Shown here piece after piece: positions 38,777 through 50,600 of a stretch of 64,000 nt of DNA (the first letter of the stretch is position 1; every line of letters starts with the position of its first letter). Made by a program: the position numbers and the translations under genes. Under the pieces are notes generated by a model, which was given only the letters and a program-made list of their open reading frames with translations, had not been told where the DNA came from and ran no database searches. Source of the stretch: Cymodocea nodosa (Eukaryota > Streptophyta > Magnoliopsida > Alismatales > Cymodoceaceae); assembly GCA_036874045.1 (NCBI GenBank), contig CM072343.1, positions 1,136,001 through 1,200,000 of the forward strand, read 5' to 3'.

Positions 38777-39590
38777 CAAGTCTTTTTTTCTTACTGATGC
38801 AGGGAATGATGCAAGCAAGGACTGTGAAGAATCCATGATAATTTCTAGCTTAGCTTTGAATCCATGTTAATTTTCATTCATCCAGAGTAAAAAGGCTAAT
38901 TCTGATCAGTGCTGATGTTTGAGTTTTGAATCCCTGCAGTTTCATTCTACTTGATCTTTGCATGTTCTGCCAAATTAAAGAACATTATTAAATGCCCATA
39001 CTTCATCATCAGTTCTTCTCTTTGCCAAATGGAGCTGATGAGGTTGTCAATTACATGTGCTGAGAATCTCAACCATATATTTGGCCCATGCAACCATGCC
39101 TTGTTTCCTTTCTCATCAGTGAGAAGAGGAAAAAAAAACCAGTGGGATGAAGATGGCGCTGGTTTATTTCAGTTTGCCTGCTTTCATTCCACTGCAGCAA
39201 GAAATCCTAAATGAAAAGAGTTCATGGTTAAAAAATGCTATAAATATTTATTTTATGATTTAGATATGTTAACTTAAAATCTACCATGAAATAGATATTT
39301 ATAAAAAAAGATGTTTATTTATATATTTTAAATGTAATATTTGTTATTACAGATTGTAAATTAATGTGTTTTAACTTATAAGATGAATACTTATAATATT
39401 TTTAGTTGTGAATGTATATGCCTTACTTTTTTTAATCTGGGTATCAATGAAATTTTTAAGATGATAAAATTATAAATACTGCTACTATTTATAAGTAAGT
39501 TAACTGTTACAGTTGATTCATGAAAAATTTTCATTCATGTAATACTGCTCTCTCTTTTTTTCATTGATAATTAAGCAGATTCTGTAAGCT
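36441..39590. other. Intergenic DNA upstream of the ERF gene, rich in simple repeats
   Basis: Contains (TA)n at 37702-37740, a poly-T run at 38208-38231 and a compound (CT)n(TA)n microsatellite at 38691-38774. The 36.45-37.55 kb part is less AT-rich and open over short stretches, but shows no recognisable protein. An imperfect inverted repeat with core GCATGCAATTAA lies at 37117-37128 and 37240-37252. Confidence 0.45.
38691..38774. repeat. (CT)n(TA)n compound microsatellite
   Basis: About 26 CT units run directly into about 16 TA units. It lies about 0.9 kb upstream of the ERF coding region. Confidence 0.95.
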
Positions 39591-39600
39591 CAAACTTCAA

Positions 39601-39612
39601 CTATAAATTCCC
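39601..39612 (+). promoter_or_regulatory. TATA box of the ERF gene
   Basis: CTATAAATTCCC lies 90-100 bp upstream of the ATG at 39700, a normal distance for a TATA box with a short leader. A pyrimidine-rich stretch (39547-39561) precedes it. Confidence 0.55.
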
Positions 39613-39699
39613 ACACCATCACCTCTACCTTCTTCCATGCAAGCAACGTTCAATCTTCTTCAGCTCCCCCAGTCGATCTCCACTCTACCCAGAACATCC

Positions 39700-40413
39700 A
39701 TGGAGAGCAGAAGGGGCACAGCCTCGCCGGAGCTCCTCCTACCCTGCCCCCGGGACTGCATCCTCTCTCCCTTCCCTCCGCTAGCTCCGTCGAACATGCG
39801 CAGCCCAGCTCTGGGATCCTCCGTCTACCTCCAACAGACCAAACTCCTCCTCGAAAAACTCCGGCCGGAGTCCACCTTCGACGACCACTACTACCACCTT
39901 CGGCTAGCCGCCACCTCCGGCACCGCACAGAGGATGAAGAAGACCTACCGGGGAGTCCGGCAGCGGCAATGGGGCAAGTGGGTAGCTGAGATCAGGCTTC
40001 CGCAGAACAGAATGCGGGTGTGGCTGGGCACGTACGACACCGCCGAGTCTGCTGCCTTCGCTTACGACAGGGCGGCCTACAAGTTACGCGGGGAGTACGC
40101 GAGGCTGAACTTCCCGGAGTTGAACGGAGGCGGTGGGGGTGGGGTGCTGACGGCGGCGGTGGACGCCAAGGTCCAGGCCATATGGCAGAAGCTTGGGAGG
40201 GAAAAAGTGGGGAAGAAGAGGAAGAGAAGTGAGGAGGAGAGAGCGGGATGTGGTGGTGGTGGTGGCGACGAGGAGGAGGCGGAGTCCTGCTTCGTTTCGG
40301 AGCTGTGCATCGTGAAGAACGGCGGAGAGGTGTCAGAGATGAACGGTGGATGCCCGCTTGAGAGAATCCCATCCTACGATCCAGATTTGATATGGGAAAT
40401 TCTTGCCGGTTGA
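39700..40413 (+). CDS. AP2/ERF transcription factor, ERF061-like (group I / DREB A-6)
   Basis: A nuclear DNA-binding protein that recognises GCC-box or DRE-type elements. The frame is intronless and very GC-rich. Counted from the longest frame (ATG at 39637, 258 residues), the single AP2 domain spans about 104-161: [20 protein letters not shown], then [20 protein letters not shown], then [14 protein letters not shown]. It is followed by Gly-rich linkers, the group I block [14 protein letters not shown] (173-186), a basic KKRKR nuclear-localisation motif, an acidic patch, and the C-terminal [11 protein letters not shown] prefer the second ATG at 39700 (MESRRGT, 237 residues): its context (ATCCATGG) is better, and the TATA box at 39601 would put the transcript start almost on top of the first ATG. 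Assignment to ERF061 is by domain similarity. Confidence 0.93.
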   Translation: MESRRGTASPELLLPCPRDCILSPFPPLAPSNMRSPALGSSVYLQQTKLLLEKLRPESTFDDHYYHLRLAATSGTAQRMKKTYRGVRQRQWGKWVAEIRLPQNRMRVWLGTYDTAESAAFAYDRAAYKLRGEYARLNFPELNGGGGGGVLTAAVDAKVQAIWQKLGREKVGKKRKRSEEERAGCGGGGGDEEEAESCFVSELCIVKNGGEVSEMNGGCPLERIPSYDPDLIWEILAG

Positions 40414-40419
40414 TGTTAT

Positions 40420-41600
40420 TGACCGGAGCCTTCAAATCTTAGCTTTGCTCACTACACTACTTCTCAAAAGATGAAAGATTACCGGTACAAACGCTGGTGG
40501 ATTGGATTATGAATCCGTGAGATTAGACAAGAGTGATTTATTTGGCTTTTGGAACATCACAGGTATCAACTTATACTTCTAAGAATGAAGGGTGTGATTC
40601 TAAATATAAGTTATGAGAAGTATAGAAATCTCACAATAATGTTTGCTAGAAATCTCAAGGTGATTTTCACAAGAAGGAAGTAGGAACTCACTTTGTATCA
40701 TCTCAAACCACTCTTCTCAATCATTACTTACTCTATACTCTCTGCTCACACCTACACTTTCACAGTTTTTTTTTTTATTTTTTTTTTATTTATTTTTATT
40801 TTTAAAAAATTAATTAATTTATTTATTATCATATTATCAAATATAAGATGTGCTTCAACCTACATTCTCTATGAGTGTATGACTCGGAGCCTAATATAAC
40901 TTAACTTTAAATTTTATGACTCTTAGCTGAACACTAATAAACCAAAGAAAATGGCACTTAATTTTTCTAAGATTCAAACACAAAAACATATATCAACATC
41001 ATAAAAAAAAAAAAAAAAAAAAAAAAATCTATTGGAAGAGATGTGGTGGTAGATTTTCCACTGAAGAAAAGGAAAATGTTAAATTTTCTTATTATAAAAA
41101 TAAAATTTTCTGTTTCCGTCTGATTTCTAACCTCCTCCCGTTTGAAAAAATATTTGTAGAGAAGATGTTTGGAAAAAGGAAAAAAACCCTGAAATAAAAG
41201 AAAACCTAATTCTTAAGGCCCGTTTTGATTATCTTAATAATAAGCTAACATTTTTAATAAAAGACTGCAAAATTGAGCTTTTTCACATTAGCTATTTTAA
41301 TTTAAATTACAACACTTAAGCTAAAGTATAAAAATAAGACATTTAGTAATAATTATTAAAAAATAGTAATATATTTTTAGTAATAATCTTATTTGTATAC
41401 TAATTGTCTCTCTAATGATGAGACTTGAACTCCTTACCATTTCAAATTGCAAGTTTGAGATTTCGAACTCGTAAGGAAAAAGAATCATTCTGAGTGAGAC
41501 CAAAGGAAAAAAGAAACTTTATAAATGATAAGCTGTTATTCACTGAGAAATAAATATGACTGTACATATTTAAGACAGACAAAATAAAAACAAAAACAAA
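40420..41600. other. Spacer between the ERF and FTSH11 genes
   Basis: Holds the ERF 3' flank and the FTSH11 3' flank, which converge here. A poly-A run lies at 41003-41027 and T-rich stretches at 40766-40810. No further gene is seen. Confidence 0.6.
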
Positions 41601-41608
41601 TATAGTTG

Positions 41609-44600
41609 TTAAACTAGAGCAAATTCCTGCTGTTGCTGTTCGGAAGGCTCAATTTCCACTAAAGGGTTGAGAATTCGCTCCACATCGTTGGCACTGAGAG
41701 TTTCGTACTCAAGCAAAGCATTTGCTAAGGCATGCAAGGCATTTTCATGCTGCGATAAGCAGAAGAAGGATAGAAATGAAGGCATAATAAATATGGTGAT
41801 GATTGAACTACTAGAAACAGAGCGAGAGTCGAGAATCCTAGAAATTTATGTATACAAAATTTATAATATGATCATGTTTCTTCTAGGATGGATGTTTTGC
41901 AGTCCTTCACTTTTGTAGAGTTTGTGTTGTAAGTTTTTTTTGCGAAATGAGAATTTATTTCTCATGTATATTATAGTTATTCAAACCTTGAAGCTGATTT
42001 AGATATTTTTTAACACCAATTTTAAACTGGAGAATAGGATAAAAAAGGTTAAAAATAGAGGTATGGAACCCAATAATTACAGGAGGGAAGTGGAAATTTT
42101 CTAAAGAGGGGCGTTGGAACTTGGAATATAAATGCAAGTAATCATGCATGAAATGATAATCTTAAGATTAACGAGTCAATGGATTAAACTTACCCTCTTC
42201 AGAAGTCTCCTGACTCGGTCATAGGCTTCCCTCAATAGTTTAACCACCTTCAGCAGTCAAAAACAAAAATGTAAAATCAACGACACTTTAGGCTTTACAA
42301 AGTTGGAATTATATGCTATGTACCTCTGCATCAATCCTTGATTGCATCTCTGAACTTGGTCGCTCTTTGATGTATATTGGGCCAATCACCTCGCTCATTC
42401 CACAAGTTGACACCTAAGCATAAAAATATTTAAAATTTAAACTGCCAAAAGTAACATAAATATCATAACAGGTAGCCTGGAGATCGTAATCATACCATGT
42501 ACCGAGCCAGCTCTGTGGCTTTTTGAAGATCACTACTTGCACCAGTAGTAACATGATCTGTGCCAAATATCAGTTCCTCGGCAACTCTCCCTCCCATGCA
42601 AACATCAAGGCGTGCTAATAGTTGTCGCTTGCTTACAGATGTCTCATCTTGGGAAGGAAGTTGAGTTACCATTCCTAAAGCAGATCCTCGAGGCAAAATG
42701 GTAGCTTTATGAATAGGGTAAGCACCATCAGTATTGAAAGCTACAATAGCATGGCCACTCTCATGGTATGCGGTCAGCTACGAGAAAAATCAAAACATTT
42801 TAGAGTTCGTATTATTTCTCAAAACAGTAGTATGATAGATATAATTCAATCAATATTTCGTGAAGATTGTGACCACCATACAAGGTTATAGCAATACCTT
42901 TTTAGACTCCTCTGTTATATACATAGTTTTCCGCTCTGTGCCCATTATTATTCTATCTTTTGCATATTCCAGCTCCATCGCTGTTAATTTTTCATGGCCA
43001 TCTACGGCAGCCTTGATGGCAGCAACATTAACAAGATTTGCCAGATCTATCAAAAACAGAGCATAAAAACTAAACCGCGTGATTACCATAATTGAGAGCA
43101 AGAAGAATTATGGATATGGCCTTCACATAGGCGTCAATTGTCAAACCCACAAGTTGGTGATCAGCTATAAATAGTTTTTAACTCCAGCACATACCTGCAC
43201 CATTGAATCCAGGTGTTCCACGAGCGATTGCCTTGACATCTACATCATCAGCCAATGGCTTGTCTTGCAAATAAAGCTCCAGAATCTCTTGTCTACCTCG
43301 TACATCAGGATTCGGAACAACAATCTGAAAAGAGAAGAACTTTTGGTAATTTAAGCTCATAATAACTATATCAAGCAGAAAAGTCTTTGCAACCTTGAGA
43401 ACACAATCACAATATGGAGCATGATTCTTATAGACACAGCACATGAATATGCATGGCCAATAGCATCCCGCTAACATATCAAAGATCAAGCTAGACGTGA
43501 CAAATGCAAAGTGCATTTTAATGATATGCTGTTGCAAAAGCACTAGTACCAACTACCCTAAACTGGAGATGGTTGAGAAACTTATAATACTAATATCTCC
43601 TAATATACTTGTGGATTCTTGTGAATAAACATTAGCTAGTTACACTAAAAAGCATAAGCATTTTCACGAAACTATAAGGATGTTTATACGATAACTTGAT
43701 AGAGAATAATACTCAAATATACATAGCATAGACTAGAAGACAAATAGAGGAATTGGATTTTGTAGGCCTTTGAAGCGGCAGCGAGTATTCATGCATAACA
43801 ATGACATTTTATTAGCTTGAAAATGGTTTGCACTAATGCAAATGGGGATGAAACCACGAGGCAGGCAGATTCATTATTCTCTTGGTTACAAGATCAACAC
43901 AATCAAATACTTGCTCATGCAAATAAAATCACAAACATCACTTCTGCATCATTTGCATGCAGCTCAATTGTTGTTTAAAGTGTACACTAAAATTTCAAGC
44001 ATATGTTAAGAACAGATATACACTTTACTATAATAAAAAGAAAAGAGTACAGTAACACTATCCTTGTAAATAAAAAATGTAAAAAATACTTCTTTTTAAC
44101 ATACATGTCTGTCGAATCTACCAGGCCTTGTGAGAGCAGGATCGAGGATATCTGGTAGGTTTGTAGCAGCCATCAATATTATACCCTAGATGGCAAAATC
44201 AGAAAAATCAAGAATTAAAGAATCACACACAATTCAGCCATTGTTGCCCCAAAATGACAAACCATTCTTATGTTAGATGGATGGAGATTACAACTACAGG
44301 AAATATATTTATTGTGCTCAGATAGCATATTTTTTTCCCATAGGGAAGCATCTGTATTACATAAAGAAACAATAATCAATGCGCACCTCATTCTGCTCAA
44401 AACCATCCATTTCAACTAGAAGCTGATGCAACGTTTTCTTTGTATGACCTTCCCACTGCTTTCTTGTAGATCCAATAGCATCTATCTCATCAATAAAGAT
44501 GATGCAAGGTGCCTGCCAAAACAAACGTATGTGAAGAAAAAGTACCTTTCATTGTTGTAGCAAAACTACAGAATCATATCTATGTGAGCAAAAGACAAAC

Positions 44601-47600
44601 TGTTCAATGCTAGATGTAGATTTAGGAAATAATTTTTCTAAAAAAGGCTTAGAGATCCAAGAAATCTAAATTAAGCATAGTAAAGAGCAATATAGACAGC
44701 ACAAATAGTAAGATATTAAGATTGGAAGCAACGTTTCTATCTTAAGAACCTATGTTGCATAAGGTACGTAGGAATCAAGGAAAGAATGGACTAGAATAAT
44801 CAATCCAACAGGAATGAAATTCTCTCCTAGAATGGAAATTTGATTGTCTGTAAAGGTAAGGAATTTCATTCAATTCCATCCCCTCAACAAAAGAGAAAAA
44901 ACTCAATTTTTCACAAACATCTCCCCGTGCAGCCCTCACCATCTGCAGCATTCTAGCCATCCGGGCATCCACACAGCAGTCCTCTCTGCAGCCCTTATCA
45001 GCATGCAAAACTTGTCAGTGCATAAGCCCTCTATGCAGCCATCACTGCGCATTTGATATGCATTCCACCCTTTATTCCACATCTCCATCATGCACATCAC
45101 TTGTGCATCATCTACACTCTAACATTTAATAGAGTTAGCTTAATAGTTGTTGTGGGATGAGAAATAAACAACACATTGCTAAGAAGGTCACATCACAGCC
45201 CAACAATTCATACTCATAATGGATTGATCTGTTTCACGGTTGGTTGATTACCTAAGGGGGGAAGGGTTTGTACACTAAAAAAGTGAAGGAAAGGAAAGAA
45301 AATTCCAACTTTTCTAGTATTTATGCATCTGGGAAAGTAAGGAAAGTGATTCCATCACTTTTTGATGTATAAAAGCTGCATCTGGGAAAGTAAGGAAAGT
45401 GATTCCATTACTTTTTGATGTATAAAAGCTACATCTGGGAAAGTAAGGAAAGTGATTCCTTCACTTTTCAATGTATAAAAACTTTCTTCCCTATCTTTCC
45501 CTCCTCCCCCCATAGGAAAGAGAAAGAATTGCAAGTTTCACCTGTTTTCCCTCGACCACTTGACCTCCCCAACCTCCTCTCCTGCCATTAACCCTTTGTC
45601 CAAGCCATTCATTCTACCCAACCTCCCACCCCATCGCTCATTCTACCCTATCTCCCCACCCAGGCCATCCCTTTTGCCCAACCTCCCCTGTCACCTTTAC
45701 CCCTGCCCAAGCCATCCATTCTGTCACCTATTTGGCCCAATCACCCACCCTACCACCTGTTCCACCACCCAAACCTCCCCGACCTCCCTCCTGCCCTGTC
45801 CCCTTGCCCAACCCATCCATTCCACCACTCACTCCACTTGTCCTCCAACCCTACCACCTGTTTCACTATCAGTTCCACCACCCAAACCTCCCAGACCTCC
45901 CCTCTTGCTCTGTCCCTCAGCCCAGGCCATCCATTTTGCTACCCAAGTCATTTGTTCCATCATCTAGATTTTAGATTGCAGAACTGACACTAACACAAGG
46001 AAAGTCAAGGAAAAGAAAAGACTTTCCTTTACTTTCCATTTTCTATGAATTCCTTTTGATTCTTAATTTTCCTTTCTTTTACTTTCAAAGTGTACAAACA
46101 GACCCTTATTGATAATCTGCCTTAAGCTTGAGACTAATTTTGTAGGAGTATCCTCTATAAGAAATTCTTTTATTAATGAGAAATGGGTGAATTTTTTGGG
46201 TGGCCTTCAAATGTGTTTTAGTGAAGTGAGAGAAAAAGAAAGAGGTGAGGGAGACAGCAATGTGATACTATGGTGCCTGTAATGGTTGGTGGAGGAAGGT
46301 CCTAAATGAATGAATATTACAAAGTACATATGAATGGTTTGTAATTGTTTAGAGCAATAAAAAGAGATTATTTTGGTTTATTGGTTGTAATGTTTATTTC
46401 CATTCATAAATGATGATTGTTTGCATCTTGCTTTTCATTCTATTGGCTAGGACAAAAGAGTTTTGATATTTTTGTTGAAACAATTACTTAACTATGTATC
46501 AAGTGGGGGGAAAAAATGAACTTCAATATTTGAAAAAAATCATATAGCAATGATATTTGCATTTGTATTTCATACCAAATTGTTCTCATTATGCACCAAA
46601 TAATAGAAAGTAAAGGAATGTGGATTCTACTCTGTGTACTAAATATAAGTATGGAATATAGTTATTCTATTCCATTCCATTACAATCGAAATTCAATTCC
46701 ATTCCAACCAATTTCCATCAAACACAACACTTAAAGGGTTGGAAAACCAAGGAATCTGGATGAACATTAAATAGCAACATAGACAGCACATATAAAATAA
46801 TGGTTGGTACAATTACTTATGTTTAAAGGACCATTTAAGCTATACCAATGCTCATACATTAAGATATTATGAAGGAAAGACAAATTTCTCATAAGATGAT
46901 CAACTAATATCCACATGTTTGACCAATAAATTGTTTTATCTTCATTAATTTTTTTAAGAATCTACAGAATTTATTACTTCAGTACTGGATGAATCAAAAC
47001 AATGCAGTTAACCAAAAAAGTGGGTGGCTTCATTTAGCTTAAGGTCAAGCATTGCCAGATCTTTACTCAATATAACATATGCCTAAACTCCAGTTGTGCT
47101 TATTATCCAAGCTCTGATCTGTTGCTCTACGGTAAAACGGTGCTGTGCAAATGCAGGCTTGTTCTTAGTGGTCTTTTTGGATGACAAAGACACTGTAAAA
47201 TAACAATGGATTTTTTACATGTTCGATTAGACCTCTTTAGAGACCTTTCACTATTTAAGTTGTATAATTGTATTCTTGCCAGTCATAAGAAACCCTAAAC
47301 TTTTGTTGATTGATTGATCAAGTCCATCAAGAAATAGATGAATAAAGTGCTTTTTCAATTTTTGATTGTTGATTTGGTAGACGATAATGTCCCACTGATT
47401 AAGTAATTATTAGGCTAAAGTGGTGTAATACAGAAGGCATTCACCTCATTCAAACTAGTGAGCATATTCATGCAAAGGGAACCCTTAATACAAGTCAAGT
47501 AGTTCCAATTAGTACTTTTTATGTGTATCCATAGCAGTGTTTTGTGTATTTTATGTATGTTTACCAACATTTATTAACATGTTCTGGCCAATGCTGTATA

Positions 47601-50600
47601 TTTTACTTCTTACATCATTTATATAACAATGGTGCTGCATGACAAAAAAGGATTTAGGAAGGACAATAAAACAAGAATCAATCCCTTAATCTCAGCATGT
47701 GGGGTCAACAAACGAAAATGCAATGCTCCAAATAAACAGAAAATGGATGTTATACAGATTAAACAAAAAAGCATGTAGCATGCAGTTTAAATTTATACTT
47801 TGTGTATCCACTAGCATTATTTTGTGTATTTCATGTATCTTTTCCAACATTTATCAACATGTTTTGACCAATATTTCACAAAAATACAGTACATTTTACT
47901 TCTTGCATCATTTATATATCATCAGTGCTCCATAACAAAAATTATTTAGCAAGGATGATACAACAAGAATCGATCCCTTAATCCTAGATTCTAAACATCT
48001 GGGATCTAAAAAACAAAAATGCAATGTCCCAAAAAAAAAGGAAAATGGATATATTATACAGACTGAACAAAAAAAAATTGTAATGACTTAAGTGCTCTTT
48101 TTTTCCATTTAATGGCTGTTTTAACAGCTGCTTCAACAAAACAAATTATGTTGAAATTGGTTAAGGCAGCCATCTAATCGCCACTTTTTCCGATTTTTTT
48201 TGAATAATAAAAAATGAACACAAATTTAGTCTTGATCAAAGAACAAAAATAATGGAAATTCAGACATGCTGATCCTGACAAAGAGCACATCATATATTAA
48301 GAAAGCAAGCTAATCCAATCAAGATTTCTAGAACCCATAACAAATTTAATTTTATGATAATTTTTCCCTAGGATACTAGCATGGTTTTTCCTTCCACACA
48401 AAACTAGCAATGATCTTAAACATCAAAGCAAATGAACAAAAACCAGATATTATACAAACCTTTTTTTTAGCAGCTTGAAACAATGACCTCACACGGCGAG
48501 CTCCAACTCCCACAAACCTGCAAAATTTAATACATACTTGAATTGAAATTCAACCGTACAGTTAAAACTCTGTTTGTTGAATTACTAATGAAGGGAGGAC
48601 ACAGCATGATTTGGGGAGGATTCTTTTAACTGAGCAGATGTGGAAGTGATATTCATTTGGAGCCTTGAATCTAAGTTGCAAAACTTGCAATGTCAAGAAT
48701 CATCATTACATAGATCCTTTACTAACAGATTTTTTTATAAAAGCTGATAGTGTACAATTAAAAGCCAACTAAGTATTTCAAGAACTCATAAAAATGAATC
48801 TGAAAAGGCCAGTAATATCTCAACAATCTCTTTTGCAGTCACAAAATTCATTTTAAAACATTTATCCCACGGCATTATGACAAGAACTGCAGAAAAACAG
48901 CATATAAGGGAAAATATGACTACTGTGTTAACGATGAAAGTAACGCACATTTCTTCAAACTCAGACCCAGCTCGGTAGAAGAAGGGGACCCCAGCTTCTC
49001 CAGCAATAGCCTACAATATATCTCAGTTATCAAAGAAGAATGAGCAAAAACAGATAAGGAAAGCTACAAGTAAAGAATATTGCAAGTGTTTTTCCTAATC
49101 CTTGTAATAAGGCAAGGGATATTGAACATCTCGAATAAGAACCTAAATGTTAAGAGAATTGATGAGAATAACCAAGACAATACCAATTCAAATTTGATAA
49201 GAACAATTTTCTATTCCATGCTTGATTTGTAGCATAAACAATGCACTTATCAAAAGGGAAACACTCAATTAACAATGAGATCACCTTGGCAAGCAAAGTT
49301 TTTCCTGTGCCTGGGGCACCAGTCAAAAGAATTCCCTGAATCAAGGAGAGAAGGAAATTGTTAGATATATACACTGGTATACCCATATACTTAGTACATG
49401 TTGGTCATTCTCCTAGTTTGATGCCATGGTCTTTATAATAAAAGTTGAAGATAAAAAACCCTCTAACACAATGAACCACTCATTTGCCATTAAACTAGCA
49501 ATGCTATCTCAACCCATGTTGATCATGAGGAAAAACTTTCCTCTGCACTTTGTAAAATACAATCTGTTCACCCCATACCTGGTCACCTGTGAGCTTTGTG
49601 GTGGCAAGGCTAATAAGGGACGAGAAGACCAAAGAACCTCACAGCATAAATTACATAGAGATAGGCTGAAAGGTATATCAACATTTTTCCTAGATCCAAT
49701 ATTTTCTACTGCAACATTTGATTTGATCTGCACCAAGTTCAGGTCTTCCTTGTTTAGGGTTGTGAATCAACAATAATGTTTCTAAGGAGATTATCAACCA
49801 CAGCTTGCTCCAACATCCTATCGGCAATTAGTTCAAGGAGGAGAGTCTATGGAATCTGGTACCATGGTTCTTCCATTGTGGATTCTTCTTTTTACTAAAT
49901 ATATCATATTTTCTCTTCCTTGTGGGAGGATCTTATACCAACACAATAACCTCATCTCCTACCATTAGCATTGTTTATATAACTTCACAATGTATTTGGC
50001 ATTAAATACAGGCAACTGATTTGTTTTCATTATATAGGTTTGTGATCAACCATTGTCCAAAGTTGTGCTTGGGAGTTTACATGAACAGTGTACATAAATT
50101 TCATAATAAATAATCAGGATTTTTTTTTTAATATATAAAAATGAAAAAAATATGACTAAAGAAAAAGAAATGAGAGTGCCAATTGCATCCATACTATGGA
50201 AGCTATAAGCACTACCTACCATTATTATCAAAATGAGCACCTAAGCACTGTGAATCTATGATAGGCACCCAGGCAGTTTTTCATGGCTATCATTTTTTGT
50301 AATCTTTGCACAATGATTAGCTTAATTTCATATTTTACATTTTCTTATTTAGTCAAGACGTAAGGTATGGGATATTATTGTTCTCTTGCATTTTTCTTTG
50401 TTTGGTTTACTTGTTAAAAGTTTAAATTTTATTGTTTAAATTCATTTAGACGCTATAATCTTAATATGCATTTATAATTTATAACTTCCTGTTGATGCTA
50501 TAATTTTGATGGATACTTATTTTCATATCATTTTGGTATATCTTTCAACGTCATTTAGTTGTTGATAAGTTAAGAATAAATCTATAAAGACATAAATGCA

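Larger units (their letters stand above)
45262..46107. mobile_element. Foldback / MITE-like element with internal repeats
   Basis: The left end reads AAGGGTTTGTACACTAAA and the inverted right end AAGGGTCTGTTTGTACACTT; both continue into related sequence rich in GGAAAG motifs (aaggaaagaaaattcc left; the inverted right side gives aaagaaaggaaaatt). This marks terminal inverted repeats of roughly 45 bp. The element is 846 bp, has no coding capacity, and includes the 53-bp repeats and the C-rich minisatellite. No clear target duplication is seen, so the superfamily is open. Confidence 0.7.
44770..46740. mobile_element. Repeat-rich insertion in FTSH11 intron 9
   Basis: The intron between 44513 and 48459 is nearly 4 kb. 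This part holds purine/pyrimidine-rich edges (GGAATGAAATT-type at about 44800-44880; ATTCCATTCCATT-type at about 46670-46720) that look like loose inverted copies, with the foldback element 45262-46107 inside. It may be an older non-autonomous DNA transposon with a younger one inside; the outer borders are uncertain. Confidence 0.4.

Noticed and set aside
39650-40435. Antisense and shifted frames over the ERF gene
   Set aside because: High GC leaves several frames open by chance; only the ERF frame carries a domain.
45560-45974. Pro-rich open frames in FTSH11 intron 9
   Set aside because: They come from a C-rich minisatellite of 101-bp units, with no start context or homology.
49426-49776. 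Plus-strand frame of 116 codons in FTSH11 intron 6
   Set aside because: Includes a [11 protein letters not shown] piece that recalls a zinc knuckle, but nothing around it supports a gene or a named element.
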